This document shows, piece after piece, positions 44,301-52,029 of a stretch of 64,000 nucleotides of DNA. Made by a program: the position numbers and the translations under genes. Within the stretch, counting starts at the first letter, position 1. Each line of letters begins with the position of its first letter. The notes below the pieces were generated by a model that worked only from the letters and a program-made list of their open reading frames with translations, ran no database searches and had not been told where the DNA came from. The stretch is from Gaoshiqia sediminis (lineage in GTDB: Bacteria; Bacteroidota; Bacteroidia; Bacteroidales; Prolixibacteraceae). Location: NCBI RefSeq assembly GCF_025907915.1, contig NZ_JAPAAF010000012.1, positions 1 through 64,000 of the forward strand, in the 5' to 3' direction.

Positions 44301-44694
44301 GCGGTTGTTGTACGCTGGATGTGTTTTCCTTTAAGTTGGTCAGGATAATCTGACGGTTTTTAATCACAAAATTGACGTCCGATTGATCGAAGAGTTTGGT
44401 CAGCACCTGATCAATGTTTTGATTTTCAACATCAATGTTTACCCTTCGGGTCACATCAACAAGATCCTGATTATACAGAAAGAAATAATCGGTCTGGTTC
44501 TCAATGACATTTAACACATCAACGACCTGCGCGTTTTTTAGAGCCATCGAAATCAGGGTTTGCTGCGAATAGCCGCTCTTGGCAGTAACCTGCAACAAAC
44601 CAAGAAGAATAAGTAGAATTGTTAGTCGCATGAGCATGAACGTTTTTTTTAAGGCATGCCAAAGGCCTACCCTACATTTCTCAGATTTTTTCAT
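41368..44694 (-). CDS. SusC/RagA-type TonB-dependent transporter, PUL C
   Basis: A 1108-residue outer-membrane transporter with intact frame. It has a signal segment (LTILLILLGLLQVTAKSGYS), an STN domain (about 47-115), a CarboxypepD_reg-like domain (about 132-206, GQPLPGVTVLIKGTTNGTI), a plug starting at EEVVAIGYGTVRKRDLTG and a barrel ending in VVIGVNISF. The DNA for the N-terminal domains (about 44080-44694) is GC-rich and close to the PUL D susC sequence, while the plug and barrel DNA is AT-rich: hand counts of single 60-base samples give 53% GC at 44101 and 33% at 43741. This looks like a join between a local signalling front end and a foreign barrel. Confidence 0.95.
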   Translation of the reverse strand: MKKSEKCRVGLWHALKKTFMLMRLTILLILLGLLQVTAKSGYSQQTLISMALKNAQVVDVLNVIENQTDYFFLYNQDLVDVTRRVNIDVENQNIDQVLTKLFDQSDVNFVIKNRQIILTNLKENTSSVQQPQTVSGKVTDSSGQPLPGVTVLIKGTTNGTITDFGGNYNLKNIPADAVLVFSFVGMSNQEVPVNGQSSLNIIMKEESIGIEEVVAIGYGTVRKRDLTGSVQSVKSEDIVIAPKGNVMESIQGRVAGLNINRSSGRSGAEMIMSLRGTRSINGSNTPLFIIDGVEGNYEDINPNDIESIEVLKDASSTAIYGSAGANGVIIISSKTGKKGELKINFDAYTGVNGLLQFPAVRTGDDYIELRRQANRTIGAWSTGDPDSKVFTNDEWNAIENDQWADWFDLGTRNGTLQNYSLSMSGGNDKTSAYFSLNYYNEEGILKDDDNTRYSFRGSVEHRINDWIKGGLNVLGAFTDRNERKGQYFTRVLSLMPLGTPYNEDGLINPFPLAGDTQLSPLADMAKNQYTNNYHILGVNPTTYLEINPVKGLSLRTVLSSYLNFSRHGLYKGALSADGYGDGKSSAQVINGNIYNYKWENILSYKYDLSDDHHFIFTGVTSWSKNQNENSSILGYNIDWDKYLFHNLAATDGTSRVATSNYTRTQLMSYVARLNYNYKDRYLFTVSNRWDGSSILAEGKKWDNFPAAAIAWRISDEPFMTDASSIDNLKLRVGYGITGNAGADAYSTLSFGAAGSNLAFQETPAPYYMFSRNIANKDLGWEKSYNWNAGVDLNMFKNRLNITLDAYRTNTKDILFNRNLPASTGGYQTSNYSIWENVCETLNQGVEAVINSNNLKDRELTWSTTLTFARNHEEITEFTSDAPVTNGRLYLVKGHPINSHYDYKYLGIWQENEAEEAAVFGRVPGDVKILDYNKDSQYTTDDRVVLGSPTPKWTAGLSNTFTYKGFDLTIFLDSRWGGMMNYMIMGWYNPDGTGNGPALADYWTPENPGGHFPRPNASYGRFANMPLGTTSLFYIDGSYIKLRNLTLGYSLPKSLLRKLDLTKARIYATASNLFTYTKSDYLKDYDPELGGADEFPLARQVVIGVNISF

Positions 44695-44732
44695 AAATTT
44701 ACGGTTGTAGTGTTAATACTAAATTTGCTGAA

Positions 44733-44783
44733 ATGACACTGCAAAGATGACAGGGAAGTGGTACCAGCACTTTCCTGTTTTTG
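44733..44783 (+). ncRNA. Candidate antisense RNA in the fecR-susC gap, PUL C
   Basis: On the plus strand, antisense to susC, TAAATTTG at 44720-44727 is a -7 match with a TTTA near 44698 at about -33. It is followed by the stem ACAGGGAAGTG/CACTTTCCTGT (44750-44778, one wobble) and TTTTT. The predicted RNA is about 50 bases. The hairpin has no T-run in the susC direction. Confidence 0.4.
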
Positions 44784-44789
44784 CTTCCG

Positions 44790-45806
44790 TCAGTTTCTTT
44801 CGATAATGACTTTCTTTTTCATATAAATTCCATGTGTATTGAGTTTACGGTCTTCAATCCGGTATTTCATCGGAGTGGTCAGAGCAATCATCTCCAGGAT
44901 ATCTTCCAGCTGTTCGTCCTGAAAGGTGGCCGTGAAATTATAATCCTGCAACTGCGGATCCGTGACCTGAATTTCGGCATTATACCAACGAGCCAGTTTT
45001 TCCATCACTTCGGACAACGGTTCCTTTTTAAACCGAAGGATTCCTTCGGTCCAGGAAGTCAGTTCTGCGGCATTTACCTGACGAACGGTTGCCTTTCTTT
45101 GGATCAAGTCATAAGAAAAAGCTTCATCCGGTTTCATCAGATAACCTTCCCGGTGGACTGGGTCGAAAACCTGAACACTTCCTTCTTTTAAAACGACCTG
45201 GACTTCCGGGTCATCATCGTAAGCGGCAACATTGAATGCCGTACCCAACACCTGAACGGTGAGCGCTTTCGTTTTCACCCGGAACTTTCGGCCTTGGCGG
45301 CGGGCCACTTCAAAAAAAGCTTCTCCGGTCAGGCTTACTTCGCGCGTATCGGCAAAGGTTACCGGGAAACTGATGGACGAACCGCTGTTTAACCAGCCGG
45401 TAGTACCATCCGGCAGTTCAAATTCCGTACGTGCGCCCTCGGGTGAATGAAGGGTAGCCATAGCGCAGGTTTCCAACGATTTGGGTTGAAGAAACCAGAT
45501 ACCGATTCCCAGCAAAAGCGGGATCAGCAAAATGGCTGCTATTTTTTGGTAGTAGTGGAGCAGTCGTACAATCCGATGACCGCTTGGTGGTTGATGTTGT
45601 GCCTTGAAGTTCGCCAGCATCCGTTGCAGCCGGGCGGGGAGGGGGTGGTCTGCCGGTATCTCTGTCCAATGATCCTGCATCTGCGAGCTCAACTGTTCAT
45701 CGTTTTCCTGAGCAAACAATTCGGTCAGCTGCCGGTAGTCGGAACGACTGTAGTCTCCGCTAATTAACCGGTTGAGTAATTGTTGTATGGGTGTTTTCCT
45801 TTCCAT
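44790..45806 (-). CDS. FecR-family anti-sigma factor, PUL C
   Basis: A 338-residue anti-sigma factor starting at ATG 45806. The cytoplasmic N-terminus (LNRLISGDYSRSDYRQLTEL) is helical, one transmembrane helix follows (KIAAILLIPLLLGIGIWFL), and the periplasmic part has the FecR blocks LHSPEGARTEFELPDGTTGW and VSLTGEAFFEVARR. The DUF4974 domain starts near LTSWTEGILRFKKEPLSEV. The C-terminal tail KLNTHGIYMKKKVIIERN is extended, as in PUL B. DNA composition is GC-rich here (a 60-base sample at 45301 counts 53% GC), unlike the susCD genes it should control. It lies 130 bases after the sigma gene. Confidence 0.94.
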   Translation of the reverse strand: MERKTPIQQLLNRLISGDYSRSDYRQLTELFAQENDEQLSSQMQDHWTEIPADHPLPARLQRMLANFKAQHQPPSGHRIVRLLHYYQKIAAILLIPLLLGIGIWFLQPKSLETCAMATLHSPEGARTEFELPDGTTGWLNSGSSISFPVTFADTREVSLTGEAFFEVARRQGRKFRVKTKALTVQVLGTAFNVAAYDDDPEVQVVLKEGSVQVFDPVHREGYLMKPDEAFSYDLIQRKATVRQVNAAELTSWTEGILRFKKEPLSEVMEKLARWYNAEIQVTDPQLQDYNFTATFQDEQLEDILEMIALTTPMKYRIEDRKLNTHGIYMKKKVIIERN

Positions 45807-45936
45807 GAATGTTCTGAATTCACAGGTTATATCTGAAAAATGGGAAAACCCCTATTCGAAAAAGAGAAAATTTTCCGGGATGTTGGAAATAAGTGGCCAG
45901 CTGATTGTAAATCAGTTCGACCTGGCAGCGGTTAAA

Positions 45937-46542
45937 TTAGTCAACCATACTCTTTTGCAGATAGAAATAGAGCAGGATCAGATCTTCGGGCAACTCTTTG
46001 TTGAACCTTTCCTTTAAATACTTCATCGCTTCGGTGATCTGATTTTCAACCGTCTTGACGGAAATATTCATCTCCCCGGCAATCTGTTTCACCGATTTAC
46101 TTTCTTTTTTTCGCCACACAAAAATCTGCCTTCTTTTTTCCGGCATTTCAGCAATAAACTGGTCTAACTTCCGGATAACCAACTGGTAATGCTGTTCATA
46201 ATCAGTAGCCGATGATTCCTCGTCCAACGCATCCACAATCTCCAGTTTAAACCGGTTTGCCCGGGCATTTTCGTTGAAGGTTTTCTTCACCGCATTGAAG
46301 GCAATCGTAAAAAGATAAGATTGGAACGAAGTATCTTCTCTCAAAGATTCCCGGTTTGCCCAGATCCGCGAAAATACCTCTTGCACGATTTCCTCTGCCT
46401 CGTCTTCATGTTTCAGGTACGAAACGGAAAAACTGAAAAGCTTCCGGGCATAGCGCCGAAACAGCTTTTCGAAGGCAGTATGGTCTCCCCGGCGAAGAGA
46501 TTGGACCAAATGAAAATCAATATCGTTTCGTGTAGCAGTCAA
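45937..46542 (-). CDS. ECF-type RNA polymerase sigma factor, PUL C
   Basis: A 201-residue sigma factor. Region 2 reads FEKLFRRYARKLFSFSVSYL and EDEAEEIVQEVFSRIWANRE; region 4 reads MPEKRRQIFVWRKKESKSVK and NISVKTVENQITEAMKYL. No ATG precedes region 2, so TTG 46542 (TTG ACT GCT ACA) is the best start. The same bases form CAACTTTTGA, a near match to the block before the PUL B sigma gene; if that block is the promoter, translation must begin slightly downstream. It should control PUL C together with the FecR encoded next. Confidence 0.92.
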   Translation of the reverse strand: MTATRNDIDFHLVQSLRRGDHTAFEKLFRRYARKLFSFSVSYLKHEDEAEEIVQEVFSRIWANRESLREDTSFQSYLFTIAFNAVKKTFNENARANRFKLEIVDALDEESSATDYEQHYQLVIRKLDQFIAEMPEKRRQIFVWRKKESKSVKQIAGEMNISVKTVENQITEAMKYLKERFNKELPEDLILLYFYLQKSMVD

Positions 46543-46711
46543 AAGTTGCGTTTTGAAAGCATAAAGGAATGAAAAATTTGGGAAATGCAGGTTGTGTTGA
46601 ATTCCGTTTTCTTGTGTGGATATATGCCATTGGCTCGTAAAATCAACAAATCTTGAAATCTATCTGGCTATCTGACGGCCTGGTGTCACCAATGCTGAGA
46701 GCGAAAAAGAA

Positions 46712-46785
46712 CAGGATCCGGAACCTGTCAAGGGTATAACAAGCGGTTTCGTACCAATGTCGCCCTTGACAGCACCCAAATCCTG
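46712..46785. other. Long imperfect hairpin between PUL D and PUL C
   Basis: CTGTCAAGGG (46725-46734) and CCCTTGACAG (46763-46772) are a perfect 10-bp inverted repeat. It is extended outward by CAGGAT/ATCCTG beyond symmetric 7-base internal loops and inward by a possible GGTA/TACC. It lies in the 529-base gap between the GH95 stop and the PUL C sigma gene. No T-run follows on either strand. The rest of 46543-47071 shows no gene I can support. Confidence 0.6.
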
Positions 46786-47071
46786 CCCAAAACAGATAAG
46801 CCGGACGAATTTTGTCTTTTTCATCAAACCCACCATCCATATATCAACCAATATGATCTAGTTGTAATCGGTATCTTTAAAACCATTTTCCATCATAGCC
46901 ACTGCCATATTTCACACGATTGATTCGCTGATATTTACTTCAAACAGACTTCAATTGATCTATCCAAAAAGATAAGAAAAAGCAGTTCTTTTTCCTGGCC
47001 AATTACTACTTAACTGAACAAGACAACCATTAGTAGCATCAAAATACCATCTATTATTCTTCTCACATTTT

Positions 47072-49471
47072 TTAATCAATAATTCGGTATATACCATCTT
47101 GAGAAATCTCGAAATTTTGCACTTCTCCGCCATTAATTCTATACGATCCTTTTTGCGCGGGCCGACCAAAGATCTCTGCACATTCAAAACGGCCATCTTT
47201 CCATTGGATATTGACAGTGAAGTTCCCACGCGCTTTGAGTCCGCTTACTTCTCCGTTTGGCCATGCCTCCGGAAGGGCCGGCAAAAGGTTGATGTTTCCG
47301 GTGTGACTTTGGAGCAGCATTTCCGCTATTCCGGCGGTTGCTCCAAAATTGGCATCCATCTGAAATGGCGGGTGTTGACCAAATAAGTTTGGGCTTGTGC
47401 TTTTACTTAAAACCGTATTCAAGCTCTCCCTGGCTTTTTCGGCTTCGTGCAGCCGCGCATATTGGCTTACCAGCCAGGCGGCACTCCATCCGGTGTGCCC
47501 ACCACCGTTTTCAATCCGGTAATCGAGCGACTTCTTCGCAGCAGCAGCCCATTCAGGCGTTTGCTCCACGGAGATTTGTGCTCCCGGATGAACTGCAAAC
47601 AGATGTGAAATATGCCGGTGTCCGGGCTCCACTTCCGGAAATGCTTCAGCCCACTCCATTAACCGGCCATCAGCGCTAATTTCAGGACCGGCGAGCTGTT
47701 CTTTCGCTTCAGCCACCTGCCGGATCAATTCATCGTCTATGCTTAGTTGGTTCGATGCCATCAGGAAGTCAGTGAAAAGCTGCCAGATCACTTGCTGGTC
47801 GTGCGCAGGCCCCATACTAATCTGGCTTCGGCTGCTGTCGGGTGCGATAAAGGTATTTTCGGGTGAAACCGCCGGCCCCGAAACCAATTTGCCAGAAACT
47901 GGATCTTCAACCAGCCAGTCGAGGTAAAAGCGGACGGACGATGCCAAGACCGGGTACATTCGTTTAAGAAAATTCTGATCACCCGTAAACGCATAATGCT
48001 CTGCAATGTGCGTACTGATCCAAGCGCCGGCTCCCGTGTGCATTCCCCAGCTCGCGGCCTCGCCCGGTGAAGTGTATCCCCAAATATTGGTGATGGGGTG
48101 AACCACCCATCCATCCAACTCATACTGCGTCTGTGCCGTCTTGGTCCCTGGTTCAACCAGCGATTCAATCAGGTCGAACAAGGGCAGGTGCATTTCGGAA
48201 AGGTTGGTAACCTCGGCCGGCCAGTAGTTCATCTCCACATTCACATCCGTGTGGTAATCACCGTTCCAGGGGGTTTGAATTTTGTTGGCCCAAATTCCCT
48301 GCAAGTTAGCCGGCAAGGTGCCGGGGCGCGAGGAGGAAATGAGCAGGTAGCGCCCATACTGGAACATCAGCTCAACTAAATGTGGATCAGACGGGTTTTG
48401 CTTGAATTGTTCAATTCGTTCGTCTGTCGGTATCGGAGCTATTTCACCGGGAGTCAGATCAAGGCCAACACGCTGAAAATAGTCCTGGTATTCTTTGGTA
48501 TGGCTACGCTTTAGTTCGTCGAATGATTTGGCAGCTGCCTTGTCAAGATTTTGTTGGGTGATGGTTTCATAATCTCTTCCGGTATAATCGGGGTATTCGA
48601 GCACATGGTTGGTTGATGCGGAAAGGAGCAGGGTCACTTCGTCGGCATTTTCAACAATCATCTGATCACCCTCATAACGTACTTCACCGTTTTTGCTTAC
48701 CGCCTTCAATCGGGCCATGTATTGCAAGCCGTTGCCGCCCTTTCCGTCCGAAAGTGCGCCTGCCATCACCAGTTGGTCATCTTCGGCAGAGGTTTGGTAA
48801 CGTTCGGGACGGTTCATGGTGCAGGTGAATGAAATCTGCCCCGGTTGGTCTGCCGAAAAGCGGGCAACCATCACTTGGTCCGGGTAGCTGGTGAAAATTT
48901 CACGTTGATAATCCACACCATCCTGCGTGTACCGAACCCGAACGACGGCCTCATCCAAATCCAACTGGCGATGGTAGTTCTCGAAGCTAGTTGGGTTGCC
49001 ATGGTCGATCCACAAATCGCCCAACGTTTGGAAACAGCCAAACGGAACTTCGGCTCCATTGCCATGGCCCGATCCGGCTCCTTTGCATACCATCGTTTGA
49101 TTGGTTAGCTCGGTAGCTTCTTTATATTTGCCCTCAAAAAGTAGCTGCCGAATCTTAGGCAGGGCTGCAGCTGCCGCCGGGTTATCATTGTCTGCCGGAC
49201 TTCCCGACCACATGCTTTCCTCGTTGAGCTGGATGCGTTCTTTATTGACATCGCCAAAAACCATCACACCCAACGAACCGTTGCCCAAAGGCAAGGCTTT
49301 CAGCCATTCCGGATCATCTTTCCAGCCGCTGGGATCGTCGGCAACTGAAGCATCGGCAGGCTGGTTGTACCACAGTTTGAGATTGGATTGTTTGATGTCA
49401 TTGGTTGCTGATTGACAGGACCAAAGCAGAAAAATTGCAATTGCGATGAGGTGAGATTGATGGAATTTCAT
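47072..49471 (-). CDS. GH95 alpha-L-fucosidase-type enzyme (lipoprotein)
   Basis: About 799 residues from ATG 49471, chosen because it gives a lipoprotein signal (IAIAIFLLWSCQSATND, Cys19); the open frame upstream belongs to a gene remnant read out of frame. The GH95 layout is complete: N-terminal beta-sandwich with WLKALPLGNGSLGVMVFGDV and IQLNEESMWSGSP, then the (alpha/alpha)6 barrel with VEMNYWPAEVTNLSEMHLPL, WGMHTGAGAWISTHIAEHYA, RHISHLFAVHPG and PPFQMDANFGATAGIAEML. The conserved Asp of the last motif and the Asn/Glu residues of the first barrel motif are present. It should remove terminal alpha-L-fucose or alpha-L-galactose. It is the last gene of PUL D and a paralogue of the fragment at 2-568. 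Confidence 0.94.
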   Translation of the reverse strand: MKFHQSHLIAIAIFLLWSCQSATNDIKQSNLKLWYNQPADASVADDPSGWKDDPEWLKALPLGNGSLGVMVFGDVNKERIQLNEESMWSGSPADNDNPAAAAALPKIRQLLFEGKYKEATELTNQTMVCKGAGSGHGNGAEVPFGCFQTLGDLWIDHGNPTSFENYHRQLDLDEAVVRVRYTQDGVDYQREIFTSYPDQVMVARFSADQPGQISFTCTMNRPERYQTSAEDDQLVMAGALSDGKGGNGLQYMARLKAVSKNGEVRYEGDQMIVENADEVTLLLSASTNHVLEYPDYTGRDYETITQQNLDKAAAKSFDELKRSHTKEYQDYFQRVGLDLTPGEIAPIPTDERIEQFKQNPSDPHLVELMFQYGRYLLISSSRPGTLPANLQGIWANKIQTPWNGDYHTDVNVEMNYWPAEVTNLSEMHLPLFDLIESLVEPGTKTAQTQYELDGWVVHPITNIWGYTSPGEAASWGMHTGAGAWISTHIAEHYAFTGDQNFLKRMYPVLASSVRFYLDWLVEDPVSGKLVSGPAVSPENTFIAPDSSRSQISMGPAHDQQVIWQLFTDFLMASNQLSIDDELIRQVAEAKEQLAGPEISADGRLMEWAEAFPEVEPGHRHISHLFAVHPGAQISVEQTPEWAAAAKKSLDYRIENGGGHTGWSAAWLVSQYARLHEAEKARESLNTVLSKSTSPNLFGQHPPFQMDANFGATAGIAEMLLQSHTGNINLLPALPEAWPNGEVSGLKARGNFTVNIQWKDGRFECAEIFGRPAQKGSYRINGGEVQNFEISQDGIYRIID

Positions 49472-49544
49472 ATGATCATTTATCTTATATGCAAGTAAAG
49501 TAAATCTAATTTGCTGTTCTGATCGTTCGTTTTTAATGTCCCGG

Positions 49545-49872
49545 TTAAGAAAACAGGATGCTGTCCTTCGGTTTCGAGGGTTGCTTATCCATGGCTGCCA
49601 GTATCCATTGTTCTTTGGAGGCAACAAGATTAATGTCCGGATCGAAGTATCCCTTTTCGCTTTTGTACTGATTTCCATCAGCTGTGTTAAGACCTTGGCC
49701 CTTCGCAATTAATCTGTGTTAAACTTGCACCGCCAACTTCATCAACAATTCCCTTTATCGCGTCATTATCAGTCAATGAGATCAGTTCAATATTCAACAA
49801 GTTGTCGGTAGCCAAAGTTGTCACGCTTGTATCGCTGGCTATCCCTTTCCTACCGGCTTCAGTAAATATATC
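49545..49872 (-). pseudogene. C-terminal remnant of an unidentified gene, PUL D
   Basis: Two minus-strand frames joined by a one-base shift near 49690 read as one protein end of about 109 residues. The first part includes GIASDTSVTTLATDNLLNIE and IKGIVDEVGGASLTQI (49872-49687). The second includes LNTADGNQYKSEKGYFDPDI and WILAAMDKQPSKPKDSILF, then a stop at 49545. It begins 43 bases after the GH97 stop with an in-frame stop in front, so the N-terminal part was deleted. I do not recognise the family. It shows that PUL D once had another gene between GH97 and GH95. Confidence 0.6.
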
Positions 49873-49914
49873 TTAGTTATCAAAAATAGCTGTCCTTTCA
49901 TCGTAACATCAAAT

Positions 49915-51831
49915 CTACTGAAGCGTTATTAGGCTTGCCGCAAAACCTCCCCTGCGGAGCAACTTCACATCGACCCGACTAGTCTTATCTACTACCAAGT
50001 ATTTGACAGAAAGAATTTTGTCGTGTATTCCGTCGGCGATTAGTGTAAGTTTATACTTTTGCCCGGCTTTCAGGAAATCAAAGCTTATCGTTTGGGTCTT
50101 TTCTCTATTCTCTGAATTAATCCCTCCGATATACCATGAGTCGCCCGTTTGGCGGGCAAGCATCACATCACGCCCGGGAAAACCTCCCAGAAATTTCGTG
50201 TCGTCCCATGCAGCAGGCACTTCTTTTAAAAACCACTTTGCGGCATCGGGCAAATTGAAGTAGCCCTCGGGACGGTCGGCCATGTGTTGAAGCGCTGATT
50301 CGAAGAGCACGCTAAGGGCAAGTTCGTGCCCGTACGATGTGATGTGAGGATGCTGCGAATTGGTAAAAGTAACCGGGGTATAGTCCATTGAACCTACGAC
50401 ATTCCGGGTAAAGGGCATTACTGAGTTATGCTCAGGGGCAGTGGTTGTCAGTTCCGGGTTATTGTTGTACCATTCGGCACCGCGAACGCCTTCGTAGGTC
50501 ATCAGGTGCGGGTAAGTACGCGCCCAACCGCGTGGTACCAGGCATCCATGAAAATAAACCAACAATTCGAATTTGGCAGCATCTTCAAGAATATCGAGGT
50601 AATAATCAATCATGTATTGTTTTTCACTGAGAAAAAAGTCAACTTTTATTCCTGCAAATCCCTTCTCATGCAACCAAGCAAACTCTTTCATTCTATTCTC
50701 GTGGGTTTTCATCCGATCGACTGGAGTTGCCGTAATCCACTTATCCATACCGGAATTGTACCATATTAAAGGTTTAACACCTTTTGAAAGGGCATATTTT
50801 GCTGCGTCTTCAACGTTGCCTCCATTGGCCATTACATCCCACTCCCAGTCGAATAAAGTGTATGGCCAGTCCATAGCGGCAGCCAAATCGGTAAACTCAC
50901 AAACGGTTTTAAAATCGCGGGTGCCATGATTGTCTGACCAATAGTTCCAAGACACCTTGCCCGGCTGGATCCAATCGGTATCATCTAAAACCGAAGGGCT
51001 GGAAATATCGTCCACCAATGTCGATTCAACAATATCGGATAAGCCGCCAACAATGATGACACGCCACGGCGATTTCCAGGGAAGCTTAATGGTTGGCAAG
51101 GCCTCTCCTTCGCCTTCGTGAGGATAAGGAAGGCTTACCTTGTATGAAGATTGGTCGTCAAGATTGCTGAGCTTTGTTGCACAATAGTCTCTGTCCACAT
51201 CGGCCTCATGCACAAGATACCAACAAGCATTATTGCCAACATGGAAAAGCGCGGGGTAACTCCAGTTTTGTTTCGCCTGGTCATCTTTCATGTGGCTGTA
51301 CAAGCCTTCGTTCGAAAGATCAAACTTTTGCAGCCAGCGTTCGGTAGTATCGGATATGACATAAGCAGTGAGTTCGTCCTGAATAGTAAATGCGCCTTCT
51401 TTTTCAGGGAATTCATACCGGAATGCAACTCCATCGTTATATGCCCTGACAATAAGGTTCATTTTAGCTTTGCCGGGATTTTCGAACGCTACCACCACTT
51501 CGTTGGCCTCATTGCTGCATAGGGAGCGTTTACCATGTATTGCGCTATAGTTTTCTTTTATAGTGGTGGGGGTTCCCGCCTTCAGAAATTTAAGGTCTTT
51601 TGAGAAACCCTGATCATTTCTGATCAGTCCCAAATTAATTCGGGGAATAACTTCTGAAAGCAGAGTATCTTTGTGGTAACTGACCTTCAAATACCATTCG
51701 CCTGTGTTGACCTGCCGGGCATTGAATAGGCTGACACTTATTTTTTGATTTGGGGAAGTAACCGTCAACTTCTGAGAAACCGCAGACATCGCGATTAGAA
51801 GCAAGAATGCTGTAAATAGTTTTGTTTTCAT
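49915..51831 (-). CDS. GH97 glycosidase, retaining type (alpha-galactosidase-like)
   Basis: About 638 residues from ATG 51831 (MKTKLFTAFLLLIAMSAVSQ, cleavable signal). The N-terminal beta-sandwich (LTVTSPNQKISVSLFN, AYNDGVAFRYEFPEKEG) and the barrel (VSWNYWSDNHGTRD, DWEWDVMANGG) are typical of GH97. Asp398 in GFAGIKVDFFLS stands where retaining GH97 enzymes have their nucleophile; inverting alpha-glucosidases such as SusB use glutamates instead. Retaining members studied are alpha-galactosidases, so that activity is the best guess. A calcium-binding glutamate is likely in MTYEGVRGAEWYNNNPELTT. It is encoded after the propeller glycosidase with a 198-base gap that shows no certain gene. Confidence 0.9.
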   Translation of the reverse strand: MKTKLFTAFLLLIAMSAVSQKLTVTSPNQKISVSLFNARQVNTGEWYLKVSYHKDTLLSEVIPRINLGLIRNDQGFSKDLKFLKAGTPTTIKENYSAIHGKRSLCSNEANEVVVAFENPGKAKMNLIVRAYNDGVAFRYEFPEKEGAFTIQDELTAYVISDTTERWLQKFDLSNEGLYSHMKDDQAKQNWSYPALFHVGNNACWYLVHEADVDRDYCATKLSNLDDQSSYKVSLPYPHEGEGEALPTIKLPWKSPWRVIIVGGLSDIVESTLVDDISSPSVLDDTDWIQPGKVSWNYWSDNHGTRDFKTVCEFTDLAAAMDWPYTLFDWEWDVMANGGNVEDAAKYALSKGVKPLIWYNSGMDKWITATPVDRMKTHENRMKEFAWLHEKGFAGIKVDFFLSEKQYMIDYYLDILEDAAKFELLVYFHGCLVPRGWARTYPHLMTYEGVRGAEWYNNNPELTTTAPEHNSVMPFTRNVVGSMDYTPVTFTNSQHPHITSYGHELALSVLFESALQHMADRPEGYFNLPDAAKWFLKEVPAAWDDTKFLGGFPGRDVMLARQTGDSWYIGGINSENREKTQTISFDFLKAGQKYKLTLIADGIHDKILSVKYLVVDKTSRVDVKLLRRGGFAASLITLQ

Positions 51832-52029
51832 TTTATTAGTTGCTAGTGACTGCATTGAACGTCATTTTTTTCATCGCAAGTTGGACCACACTATACAGGT
51901 AACCTCTCCATGTCTCTGATTGTGGTGGCCTTTGCGGATAATATGACAAGAAAGATTTAGCGTTAGATTTCTGTGGTAAAACAAGAACCGATTTTGCCAG
52001 ATTTTCATGAGTCTTTGTTTTAATTCTGG

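Noticed and set aside
49472-49708. An extended N-terminus of the GH95 enzyme
   Set aside because: A lipoprotein signal begins at 49471, and the upstream codons overlap the gene remnant in another frame.
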